Assembly (NCBI GenBank): GCA_017420625.1
Contig: JAFOIR010000107.1
Span: forward strand, 1 to 6,794
DNA from: Bacillota bacterium
Lineage (GTDB): Bacteria; Bacillota_A; Clostridia; Lachnospirales; Bianqueaceae
Direction: 5' to 3'
Length of the DNA: 6,794 nucleotides
In this document: positions 1-5,810 of the stretch, one piece after another
How positions within the stretch are numbered: position 1 is the first letter of the stretch
How the letters are laid out: each line of letters opens with the position of its first letter
Notes under the pieces: model-generated
What the model saw: only the letters and a program-made list of their open reading frames with translations
The model's database searches: none
Told to the model about the DNA's origin: nothing
Made by a program: the position numbers and the translations under genes

Positions 1-414
1 CCGGCTGCTTTGGAAAAGCGCGGCGGCGGCGGATACAGCGAAGTCGCCATGACCTTCGTCAATGCTGTCTATAACAACGATGATACCGAGATGGTCGTAA
101 ACGTTCCGAACAACGGTGCAATTCCCTTCCTGCCGGACAGCGCCGTCGTTGAGATCAACTGTATGGTCAATCAACGGGGGATGCAGCCCATCCACAAATC
201 GCTGGATAAAATCCCGCCCATGTGCTGGGGTCTCATCTCTGAAGTCAAGAACTATGAACAGCTGGCCGTGGAAGCTGCAATAGAAGGCAGCATCACCAAG
301 ATGAAATGGGCACTGCTGGCTCATCCGCTGGTGCGCGAATATGACCTGGTGGAAAAACTCGTACCGGAACTGCTGGAAGCCAACAAAGAATTCCTGCCGC
401 AGTTTAAGTTCTGA
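1..414 (+). CDS. 6-phospho-beta-glucosidase, GH4 family (C-terminal part, 5' truncated)
   Basis: The reading frame is open from base 1, so the gene begins left of the window; about 137 C-terminal residues remain, against roughly 430-450 for the family. Seen: a KRGGGGYSE stretch, then NNGAIPFLPDSAVVE, then a helical tail with EAAIEG, AHPLV and EANKEFLPQF. This order is typical of the C-terminal domain of GH4 phospho-glycosidases of the LicH/CelF type. Known for the family: cytoplasmic enzymes that cleave 6-phospho-beta-glucosides (PTS-imported cellobiose, chitobiose or aryl-glucosides) by an NAD+ and divalent-metal dependent redox mechanism. The NAD-binding N-terminus and metal-ligand residues are outside the window, so activity cannot be judged. 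A sugar kinase follows after 10 bases, suggesting one operon. A GH4 alpha-glycosidase is less likely because the NNGAIP...AVVE pattern fits the beta-glucosidase branch. Confidence 0.88.
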   Translation, partial: PAALEKRGGGGYSEVAMTFVNAVYNNDDTEMVVNVPNNGAIPFLPDSAVVEINCMVNQRGMQPIHKSLDKIPPMCWGLISEVKNYEQLAVEAAIEGSITKMKWALLAHPLVREYDLVEKLVPELLEANKEFLPQFKF

Positions 415-418
415 GGAG
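414..418 (+). promoter_or_regulatory. Ribosome-binding site that fixes the kinase start at 425
   Basis: AGGAG begins on the last base of the GH4 stop codon and lies six bases before ATG 425. It selects this ATG over the in-frame upstream ATG at 341, which would overlap GH4 by more than 70 bases and add 28 residues with no resemblance to a kinase N-terminus. Confidence 0.8.
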
Positions 419-424
419 AAGATC

Positions 425-1423
425 ATGAAATATGTTCTCGGAATCGATCAGGGTGCGACCAAGACTCATGCTCTCGTTGCCGATGAAACCGGCCATCTTT
501 TAGGCATTGGAACCGGGATCGGTGCCTGTCATTCCATGAATGGGATGGCCGCTGCCATGCGGGGTGTGGAAGAATCGGTAAGGGCCGCCCTTTCCATGGC
601 CGCTCTTACATTAAGTGACATCGCCTGGCTTGCTGCCGGTATGACAGGTGTCGACTGGTCAGATGAATCCGGTCTTCTGACCAATGCACTGGAAAAAACA
701 CTCAGCATAGAGAAAAGCCATATTCATGTCGTCAATGACTGCATCATTGCGCTTCGTGCCGGAAGCAACAGCCCGATGGGGTGTATTCTCTGTGCAGGAA
801 CCGGACTCAACTGCGGCGTCCGGGACGGCAAAGGCCAGGAATATGTCTATGGTTACTACATCCCGGATGAAGATCAGGGCGGCAATGCCCTGGCGAGGCG
901 TGCCCTGCAGGCTGTTTTCAATGCAGAATCCGGCATGGGAGCTGCAACATCTCTGACCGGACGCTTTCTTGCTCTGACGCATTGTGAAAATGTTGATGAT
1001 CTTCTTCGGAAGAAAGTCGAAAACCGGCTTACGCAAGCGGAAAAACATGAAATACCGATCATTGTCTCCGAGGAAGTTTTAAGCGGCGATCCTGTCGCCG
1101 CTCGGGTACTGACTCAGTTCGGAAAAGATATAGCCGCCTATGCAGTCAGCGGAATCTGTCGTCTTGGCCTTCAGAACGAACCCGTCGAAGTGATCATCTC
1201 CGGAAGTGTTTTCAAATGCAAGGCGCCGATCCTTCTGGATACAGTAAAAGAAGTAATCCTGACAGCGGTTCCCAATGCGCAGATCATCGAAAGTGCGATG
1301 GAACCGGCCGTCGGTGCTGTTTTGCTTGCACTGGATGACCTGGGCTGTTCGGACATGACCCTCGTCCAGAAGAATCTCGAGCAGGATGCCCCGAAGTATC
1401 ATATGCTCCGGAAAAAAAGCTGA
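425..1423 (+). CDS. BadF/BadG/BcrA/BcrD-type ATPase, probable N-acetylglucosamine or related sugar kinase
   Basis: 332 residues, a normal length for single-domain BadF-type kinases of the ASKHA fold. Seen: the N-terminal phosphate-1 loop GIDQGATKT (residues 6-14, Asp8), AGMTGVDWSDE (71-81), VVNDCIIAL (102-110) whose Asp105 sits where the catalytic Asp is expected, the phosphate-2 loop CAGTGLNCG (123-131), DEDQGGNALARRAL (148-161), an adenosine-binding stretch IISGSVFKCKAPILLD (257-272) and MEPAVGAVLLAL (292-303). Family knowledge: members include bacterial and human N-acetylglucosamine kinases, glucosamine kinases, and the ATPase activators of benzoyl-CoA and 2-hydroxyacyl-CoA reductases. The activator role is unlikely here, as no CxxC cluster motif or dehydratase gene is seen. 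Position behind GH4 argues for a cytoplasmic sugar kinase acting on the non-phosphorylated product. The last 25 bases overlap the end of the convergent GH78 gene. The exact substrate is inferred. Confidence 0.85.
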   Translation: MKYVLGIDQGATKTHALVADETGHLLGIGTGIGACHSMNGMAAAMRGVEESVRAALSMAALTLSDIAWLAAGMTGVDWSDESGLLTNALEKTLSIEKSHIHVVNDCIIALRAGSNSPMGCILCAGTGLNCGVRDGKGQEYVYGYYIPDEDQGGNALARRALQAVFNAESGMGAATSLTGRFLALTHCENVDDLLRKKVENRLTQAEKHEIPIIVSEEVLSGDPVAARVLTQFGKDIAAYAVSGICRLGLQNEPVEVIISGSVFKCKAPILLDTVKEVILTAVPNAQIIESAMEPAVGAVLLALDDLGCSDMTLVQKNLEQDAPKYHMLRKKS

Positions 1424-3504
1424 GGCTCTTCTCCTTCTTTCATATCACAGGTCACCTTGCCGGATGGTGTCAGAAGCTCGACCTTTGCCCACTTCAAGCC
1501 GAGCAGAGAAGGCGAGAAAGCAAGATCTTTCATGCCCGGCTTTGTCCACTGAGGTCCCAGCAATGCTTTAGGCAGGGAATAAAGCGGTGTCCCGCCCCAG
1601 GCATGGCTGTGATCGAAATGATAAGTCGGTTCCGGCTTGATGAATCCTTCCGCCAGTCCTTTGGAACACTCGAGGACTGGCGTTTTCCATTTTTCCAGGA
1701 TCGAAAGGGTATACTGCTCCCGAAGTCCGAGATGATACACCGCTTCCAGCAGATAATGAAGAAAGTATGGCTGACAGTCACCGGGAATCTCATCCTGCAT
1801 GATTTTGTCTATGATCTTTCGGCCGGTCTCATTGTCGCACGCTCCTGAGAAGCAGGCCAGGATGTTCGAATGCTTGAGATAATATCGTTTCGGGACATTG
1901 GGCGGCATCCATTTACCGATCAGGTCTTCCCTCGTCGGCGTGTTCAGCCCTTCAAAGTACATGCCCTTGTCCGGGTCATATAGATATTCGTTGATCGCTA
2001 TGCGCAGATCCGCACTTTTATCCGCCAGGATCTGCGCTTTTTCATGCTCACAGAGCTCCGAAAAGATCTTTCCGGCAGCATCCAGCGCAGCATAGTAAAA
2101 CAGATTCAGACAGGTCTGTCCCAGGGCTTTGGGCGGATGATGCATCGAGATCCCATCCATATAGATCCAGTCCACGAACATATAATCAGGCGGATTTTCG
2201 ATGAGTCCGTTTTCTCCCAGGTAAGATTCGAACCGGGCAAGCAAAAGCTCGAGCGCCCTTCTGCAGCGTTCCAGCAGTTCGATCCTTCCCGTGATCATAT
2301 AGACGTCATACAGCATCCGGACCCAGATCAGGCTGTAGGTCGTATGGAACATTCTTCCGTTTTCCCGTTCCAGAAGAACGGCCGTCCTCACCAGATCAAA
2401 CTCAGCCAGTCTCATATCTCCAAAGGAAAAGGGTGTCATCAGACTTTCAATATAATAATCTCCTGTGCAGGCCAATGGTTCACAGTGGCGGGGACTGTCG
2501 AGATGATGTGTCTGACGGCAGATCTTCAGGGTATGACGACAGGTCTCCAAAACCTTAGTCAGTTCTTCATCACTGACCCGGGTATGTACCTCTTCCGTCA
2601 CCGGATAATGCGTTTCGATGAAAGACACCCGGATCGTTGCCAATCTGTCCGAATGATTCTCGCAGGACACCAGCAGATTTCCCGCGCTGTGAAGATATGA
2701 ACCCCGGTAAGACCCACTTTCCAAAAACAGCATCTCTTCCGTCGTGCCGCTTTCTTCAAGTTCCCTGCCCGTTACCCGTACGACAACTTCTCCGGATGTT
2801 TCTGCCTCTGTCTGAACAAATCCGGCTGTGATCATAGGAAGATCCAGGATGAGAGTCCGGTTCTCATGAGGCTCCAGAATGATCCTGCTGCCGGATGGTT
2901 CGATCTTTCTTTCGCTTCGGACAGGAATTGGAGCTGTTTCACAATGCCAGATATTTTCAATTACCTCGGCCGGGACATATTCATCCGGGCAGATCTTGCC
3001 ACTCATGGTGTTCGGCACACAGTAAGCGCCATTCTTCCTGACCATCCATCTCTCGTCCGTACTGATCCATTCCGTCCTTCCATCCTCCAGTTCGAGAATG
3101 GCAGACAGCATGAACCCGCCGTGACCTTTTGAATATTCACAGATCTGTACGGGGCTCATCCGAACGCGTGCAAAGAAAGAGAGTTGATCCGCATCCGGGA
3201 ATAACTCCAGTTCAGAAGCATAAAAATTCTCGCGCACGGTTTCATTACCGATAAAATCTCCGCCGACACTGACCGGTCCGGTGGCGATAACGCTGCCATT
3301 CAAGTACAGCTGAACCGCCGTATCCGCACTAAAGCGAATTTTCGCAGAAACGACTTTTTCAGCGAATCTATATTCCCGGGAAAACTCTGCTGTGACATAA
3401 TTTGCCTTTGCATTCTCAAGGAGTGCGCTGTAAATAGTTATCTGGCTGTCCGGATATCGGTCTTCCGGCAGCCAGATCCACTTTTCGTTAGATTTATCCT
3501 TCAT
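1399..3504 (-). CDS. GH78-like glycosidase (alpha-L-rhamnosidase family)
   Basis: 701 residues with no signal peptide, so probably cytoplasmic. The N-terminal half (about 8-300) is beta-rich: WIWLPED, then VSAKIRFSADTAVQLYLNG and an ISTDERWMV segment, matching the beta-sandwich domains before the catalytic barrel of GH78. The (alpha/alpha)6 barrel spans about 310-650: HLDSPRHCEPLACTGDY (334-350), VDWIYMDG (444-451), GLAEGF (616-621) and HSHAWGGTPLYSLPKALLG (632-650). A short C-terminal beta domain follows. By alignment from memory with Bacillus RhaB, Asp336, Glu342 and Asp349 occupy the acid region and Glu619 the general base. GH78 enzymes remove terminal alpha-L-rhamnose; this branch is poorly characterised, so substrate is uncertain. 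ATG 3504 is preferred over ATG 3516 because GGGAAG sits six bases ahead of it and 3516 lacks a well-placed site. The start overlaps the GNAT gene by 11 bases, suggesting coupled translation. Confidence 0.85.
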   Translation of the reverse strand: MKDKSNEKWIWLPEDRYPDSQITIYSALLENAKANYVTAEFSREYRFAEKVVSAKIRFSADTAVQLYLNGSVIATGPVSVGGDFIGNETVRENFYASELELFPDADQLSFFARVRMSPVQICEYSKGHGGFMLSAILELEDGRTEWISTDERWMVRKNGAYCVPNTMSGKICPDEYVPAEVIENIWHCETAPIPVRSERKIEPSGSRIILEPHENRTLILDLPMITAGFVQTEAETSGEVVVRVTGRELEESGTTEEMLFLESGSYRGSYLHSAGNLLVSCENHSDRLATIRVSFIETHYPVTEEVHTRVSDEELTKVLETCRHTLKICRQTHHLDSPRHCEPLACTGDYYIESLMTPFSFGDMRLAEFDLVRTAVLLERENGRMFHTTYSLIWVRMLYDVYMITGRIELLERCRRALELLLARFESYLGENGLIENPPDYMFVDWIYMDGISMHHPPKALGQTCLNLFYYAALDAAGKIFSELCEHEKAQILADKSADLRIAINEYLYDPDKGMYFEGLNTPTREDLIGKWMPPNVPKRYYLKHSNILACFSGACDNETGRKIIDKIMQDEIPGDCQPYFLHYLLEAVYHLGLREQYTLSILEKWKTPVLECSKGLAEGFIKPEPTYHFDHSHAWGGTPLYSLPKALLGPQWTKPGMKDLAFSPSLLGLKWAKVELLTPSGKVTCDMKEGEEPQLFFRSI
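1408..1428 (-). terminator. Weak terminator-like hairpin with T7 tract at the end of the GH78 gene
   Basis: Read on the minus strand, AAGAGC-CTCA-GCTTTT can form a six-pair stem with one G-U pair, and the seven T residues (1418-1412) partly form its 3' arm and partly trail it. It lies inside the last codons of GH78, ahead of the stop. The stem is weak and AT-rich at the base, so this is only a candidate end point for the right-hand operon. Confidence 0.22.
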
Positions 3505-4030
3505 GATTCTTCCCATTCAGTCGGAAATAATCTCCTTTTGTGATCTCCATCTCGATAATATTCCAGGGCTCATGGGAAACGATCTCCCTGTCGGTAAATC
3601 CGACCTTCAGGTAGCATCGATGGCCAAGTTCATTGTTGTCATAAACGCCAATGGTTACTTTATCCACATCCAGGATCCCGAACGCATATTTAAGCCCCAG
3701 AGAAAGCATTTGGGTGCCGTAGCCCTTTCCCCGAATGGTATCATCCACCACGACCCATCCAAAGCGAAGGATCCGATTATCCCCGTGGATATACCGCATA
3801 ATGAAATGGCCGACGACTCGGTTCTCCTCATCGAAAGCCGTCCAGGGATAAAAGTTGTCTTCTTCCACGCAGTCGCCGTTTTTCAGTCGGTATTTTTCAT
3901 CGATCACCTTCGCAGATATGGGATAGTCTCCGAACAGCTGCCCTCCCCATTTAAGAAAAGCATCTTCTTCCCGAACCCACTCAGCGATCGTTGCTGCATC
4001 ACAGCTTTTATACGGTCTTAACCGAAGCAT
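3494..4030 (-). CDS. GNAT family N-acetyltransferase (RimJ/RimL-like)
   Basis: 178 residues, typical of a single-domain GNAT enzyme. Seen: N-terminal LRLRPYKSCDAATIAEWV (residues 2-19), the usual opening strand and helix; ENRVVGHFIMRYI (69-81), the central strands; FGWVVVDDTIRGKGYGTQML (90-109) containing the acetyl-CoA pyrophosphate loop R-G-K-G-Y-G (100-105); and VYDNNELGHRCYLKVGF (129-145), the C-terminal motif with the helix carrying Tyr140 and the GF strand. Family knowledge: these enzymes move acetyl from acetyl-CoA to a primary amine of a protein, metabolite or drug. The acceptor cannot be read here. A Shine-Dalgarno AGGAAGG lies seven bases before ATG 4030. It is the fourth gene of the right-hand operon and its TAA overlaps the GH78 start. 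In this setting an amino-sugar or sugar-nucleotide acceptor is possible, but that is inference. Confidence 0.88.
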   Translation of the reverse strand: MLRLRPYKSCDAATIAEWVREEDAFLKWGGQLFGDYPISAKVIDEKYRLKNGDCVEEDNFYPWTAFDEENRVVGHFIMRYIHGDNRILRFGWVVVDDTIRGKGYGTQMLSLGLKYAFGILDVDKVTIGVYDNNELGHRCYLKVGFTDREIVSHEPWNIIEMEITKGDYFRLNGKNHEG

Positions 4031-4037
4031 TGGTTTA

Positions 4038-4045
4038 ACCTTCCT
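4038..4045 (-). promoter_or_regulatory. Ribosome-binding site of the GNAT gene
   Basis: On the minus strand AGGAAGGT stands seven bases before ATG 4030, a strong site supporting that start. It lies just after the stop of the coding-like tail. Confidence 0.7.
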
Positions 4046-4113
4046 GTATCGTTTTTATTTCAGCGAACCGGTTTGATGTTCAGATTGACGCCCAGCGTAT
4101 CTTCCGAATCGAC

Positions 4114-4124
4114 GATGGTCCATC
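4114..4124. repeat. Perfect 11-base palindrome GATGGTCCATC, operator-like
   Basis: Two five-base arms (GATGG and CCATC) flank one central T. It covers the place where transcription would start, about seven bases downstream of the TATAAT box at 4135-4130. Position is suggestive of a repressor site, but a palindrome this short is also possible by chance. Confidence 0.3.
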
Positions 4125-4129
4125 TGCTG

Positions 4130-4138
4130 ATTATATCA
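4130..4138 (-). promoter_or_regulatory. Extended -10 promoter candidate (TGnTATAAT) ahead of GNAT-GH78
   Basis: On the minus strand the sequence TGATATAAT is a perfect extended -10 element; its TG is part of the TGA stop codon of the upstream acetyltransferase gene. No good TTGACA-like -35 is found at 16-19 bases' spacing, but extended -10 promoters of the housekeeping sigma factor can work without one. Predicted start near 4123, giving a leader of about 90 bases before ATG 4030. Confidence 0.42.
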
Positions 4139-4753
4139 GAGAAGTTCCGGATGGTTTTTCATCCGATCCTCTTCCGTAATAGGACGCATGACTTTACAGG
4201 GTACACCTACTGCGATAGTATTCGCCGGAATATCCCTGGTCACGACGCTGCCTGCTCCGATGACGGCACCATGGCCGATCCTCACGCCGCCGCAGATCGT
4301 CACACCGGCACCGATCCATACGCCGTCCTCGATCACGACCGGTTTCGCATAGCAGGGATGATTATAATAGGTTCCGTCGACTTCGAAACCGATCCGCTCT
4401 TCCGCGACCAGCGGATGGAACGGAGTGGTGATCGTCACGTTCGGACCGATGTTGACGCGATTGCCGATGGTCACCGGCGCGTCGTCCTGTACCGTAAAAT
4501 TGTAGTTGGCAAAGAAGTTGCTGCCGATGGTCGTATGGCAGCCATAGTTGAAGAAGACCGGTCCCTGGATACGGGCATTTTCTCCGATGCCGCCCAGCAC
4601 ATCCTCCAGCATGGCTCTTCTTTTCTCTGCTTCATCTTCGTGGGTCATGCCATAGTCCACACACATGTTGTGAGCTTTTCTCTTGATGGCGACCAGTTCC
4701 GGCGATACCGGGTCAAATACCTTCCCGGCAAGGATCTTCTCTTCCTGCGTCAT
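4136..4753 (-). CDS. Maltose/galactoside-type O-acetyltransferase, left-handed beta-helix
   Basis: 205 residues, close to the usual 185-205. Residues 1-55 (TQEEKILAGKVFDPVSPEL, then an RKAHNMC helix and KRRAMLEDVLG) form the Maa-type N-terminal helical domain. From about 60 onward hexapeptide repeats form the trimeric beta-helix: CHTTIGSNFFANYN, APVTIGNRVNIGPNVTI, VWIGAGVTICGGVRIGHGAVIGAGSVVTRDI. His113 in TTPFHPL matches the catalytic His of LacA/Maa enzymes, and the end AVGVPCKVMRPI is the standard C-terminal signature. These cytoplasmic enzymes acetylate sugar hydroxyls from acetyl-CoA, perhaps to dispose of sugars that cannot be metabolised. AGGAG lies seven bases before ATG 4753, and 19 bases separate it from the oxidoreductase gene, so the two are co-transcribed. 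The true sugar acceptor is unknown; serine or chloramphenicol acetyltransferase is less likely, given the Maa domain. Confidence 0.9.
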   Translation of the reverse strand: MTQEEKILAGKVFDPVSPELVAIKRKAHNMCVDYGMTHEDEAEKRRAMLEDVLGGIGENARIQGPVFFNYGCHTTIGSNFFANYNFTVQDDAPVTIGNRVNIGPNVTITTPFHPLVAEERIGFEVDGTYYNHPCYAKPVVIEDGVWIGAGVTICGGVRIGHGAVIGAGSVVTRDIPANTIAVGVPCKVMRPITEEDRMKNHPELL

Positions 4754-4772
4754 GATGATTCTCCTGATTGAA

Positions 4773-5810
4773 TTATTTTAACGGCCCGTAATCGATCTCT
4801 ACGGGCATTCTTGTTTTGGCTGATTCCATAATGGCCAGGATCGCCAGCGACGTTCTTGCGGCATCCTCCAGGCTGACGATAAATGGTTTGTCTGCTGCCA
4901 TCTGATCAACAAAGCTTCGGATGCTTTCATAGGCAAAACCCTTGACTCTGCCATGGATCTGATTGCGGACGATCACATCCGGCACCGTGACCTTCTGATC
5001 AGAATAGAACTGGATCATATTGTGGTTGCTGGCATCGATCGCGATCATGCCCTTGTCACCGGTCAAATTGCATTTGATATCGTTGACACAGGGATTGGCG
5101 TTCGGCGTGATCCAGCCGTTCTCCATCTGCGCGATCGCTCCGTGTTCGAACTCGATCGTTGTAAGGAACGTATCGTCCGTCTCTACGCCCAGACTGTCCA
5201 GCACACCGCGGTTTGACACAGTATAAACTCTTGTCGCTCTGTCCTGGAAGAGCCACTGCAGCGTATCAAAGCTGTGACTTCCAAGGAACCACAGGATCGA
5301 AGACTGCGCAGACCAGGAAAGCATGTCCGTGGCGACCCACTTGATATCATTCAGACGGAAATATCCACTTCGAAGATTGCCCAGTTCACCCTGCTCGATC
5401 AGACGTTTTGCTTCTGCAAAAGGCGGGCTGAACCGGTTATGCAGATCGACCATGGCGCGGACATTGTTCTTCTTCACGGCTTCCATAATCCTGAAGACGT
5501 CTTCCCGGGTCGTTGCCAAGGGTTTTTCAATGAGCATGTGCTTGCCGGCCTCAGCACAGGCAACGGCAATATCCGCATGCAGAAAGTCAGGGGTCACGAT
5601 CGAGACCGCCTCGAAATCACCCCAGTCCAGAAGCTCACGGACACTGCCGAAGACGCGGCCAAGTCCGTACTTCTCTGCCAGTGCTTTTGCCTTTTCGATG
5701 TTTTTGTCGCAGATGGCGACCGGTTCTACGTTCGGATGTTCCCGATAGATCGCTGCATGCGTATCGCCCCAGACACCGGCACCGACGATCGCGATCTTAA
5801 AGTTCTTCAT
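4773..5810 (-). CDS. Gfo/Idh/MocA family NAD(P)-dependent oxidoreductase
   Basis: 345 residues, normal for the family. The N-terminal Rossmann domain (about 1-125) starts KIAIVGAGVWGDTHAA, with the dinucleotide loop GAGVWG at 10-15 and acidic Asp35 at the end of the second strand, which usually favours NAD+. The family signature EKPLA (95-99) supplies Lys96. The C-terminal alpha/beta domain (about 130-340) carries WFLGSHSFDTLQWLF, with His179 and Asp182. Members oxidise or reduce sugars, inositols and sugar acids, for example inositol dehydrogenase and glucose-fructose oxidoreductase. By comparison with inositol dehydrogenase from memory, the catalytic Asp four residues before the His is Phe175 here. 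Start: GAAAGGAG lies seven bases ahead of ATG 5810, inside the end of the radical SAM gene, which it overlaps by 14 bases. The acetyltransferase follows. Substrate unknown; a glycoside-derived sugar is inferred from neighbours. Confidence 0.9.
   Translation of the reverse strand: MKNFKIAIVGAGVWGDTHAAIYREHPNVEPVAICDKNIEKAKALAEKYGLGRVFGSVRELLDWGDFEAVSIVTPDFLHADIAVACAEAGKHMLIEKPLATTREDVFRIMEAVKKNNVRAMVDLHNRFSPPFAEAKRLIEQGELGNLRSGYFRLNDIKWVATDMLSWSAQSSILWFLGSHSFDTLQWLFQDRATRVYTVSNRGVLDSLGVETDDTFLTTIEFEHGAIAQMENGWITPNANPCVNDIKCNLTGDKGMIAIDASNHNMIQFYSDQKVTVPDVIVRNQIHGRVKGFAYESIRSFVDQMAADKPFIVSLEDAARTSLAILAIMESAKTRMPVEIDYGPLK

Larger units (their letters stand above)
4031..4135. other. Intergenic gap holding a promoter candidate, a palindrome and a coding-like tail
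   Basis: This is the only sizeable gap in the right-hand operon. Read on the minus strand it contains a TATAAT box at its upstream edge, an 11-base palindrome, the ribosome-binding site of the GNAT gene, and an open frame ending at TGA 4062-4060 whose last codons read WTIVDSEDTLGVNLNIKPVR. It has no convincing intrinsic terminator. Confidence 0.6.

Noticed and set aside
341..424. Upstream in-frame ATG start for the kinase
   Set aside because: It lies deep in the GH4 coding sequence, has no ribosome-binding site, and adds residues unlike the family; ATG 425 has an ideal AGGAG.
2044..2700. 218-codon plus-strand open frame within the GH78 gene
   Set aside because: It lies wholly inside the catalytic region of GH78 on the opposite strand and has composition typical of antisense frames.
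3503..4021. 172-codon plus-strand open frame opposite the GNAT gene
   Set aside because: The minus strand has all GNAT motifs in order; the plus-strand translation resembles no fold and has no start signal.
4073..4771. 232-codon plus-strand open frame opposite the O-acetyltransferase gene
   Set aside because: It mirrors a well-supported beta-helix acetyltransferase on the other strand, has no ribosome-binding site, and its translation shows no known motif. It results from codon bias of the real gene.
4784..4806. Hairpin GCCCGT...ACGGGC at the end of the oxidoreductase gene
   Set aside because: Considered as a terminator between the oxidoreductase and acetyltransferase genes. The 11-base loop and the absence of a T run after it on the minus strand make termination unlikely; it may only shape the mRNA.
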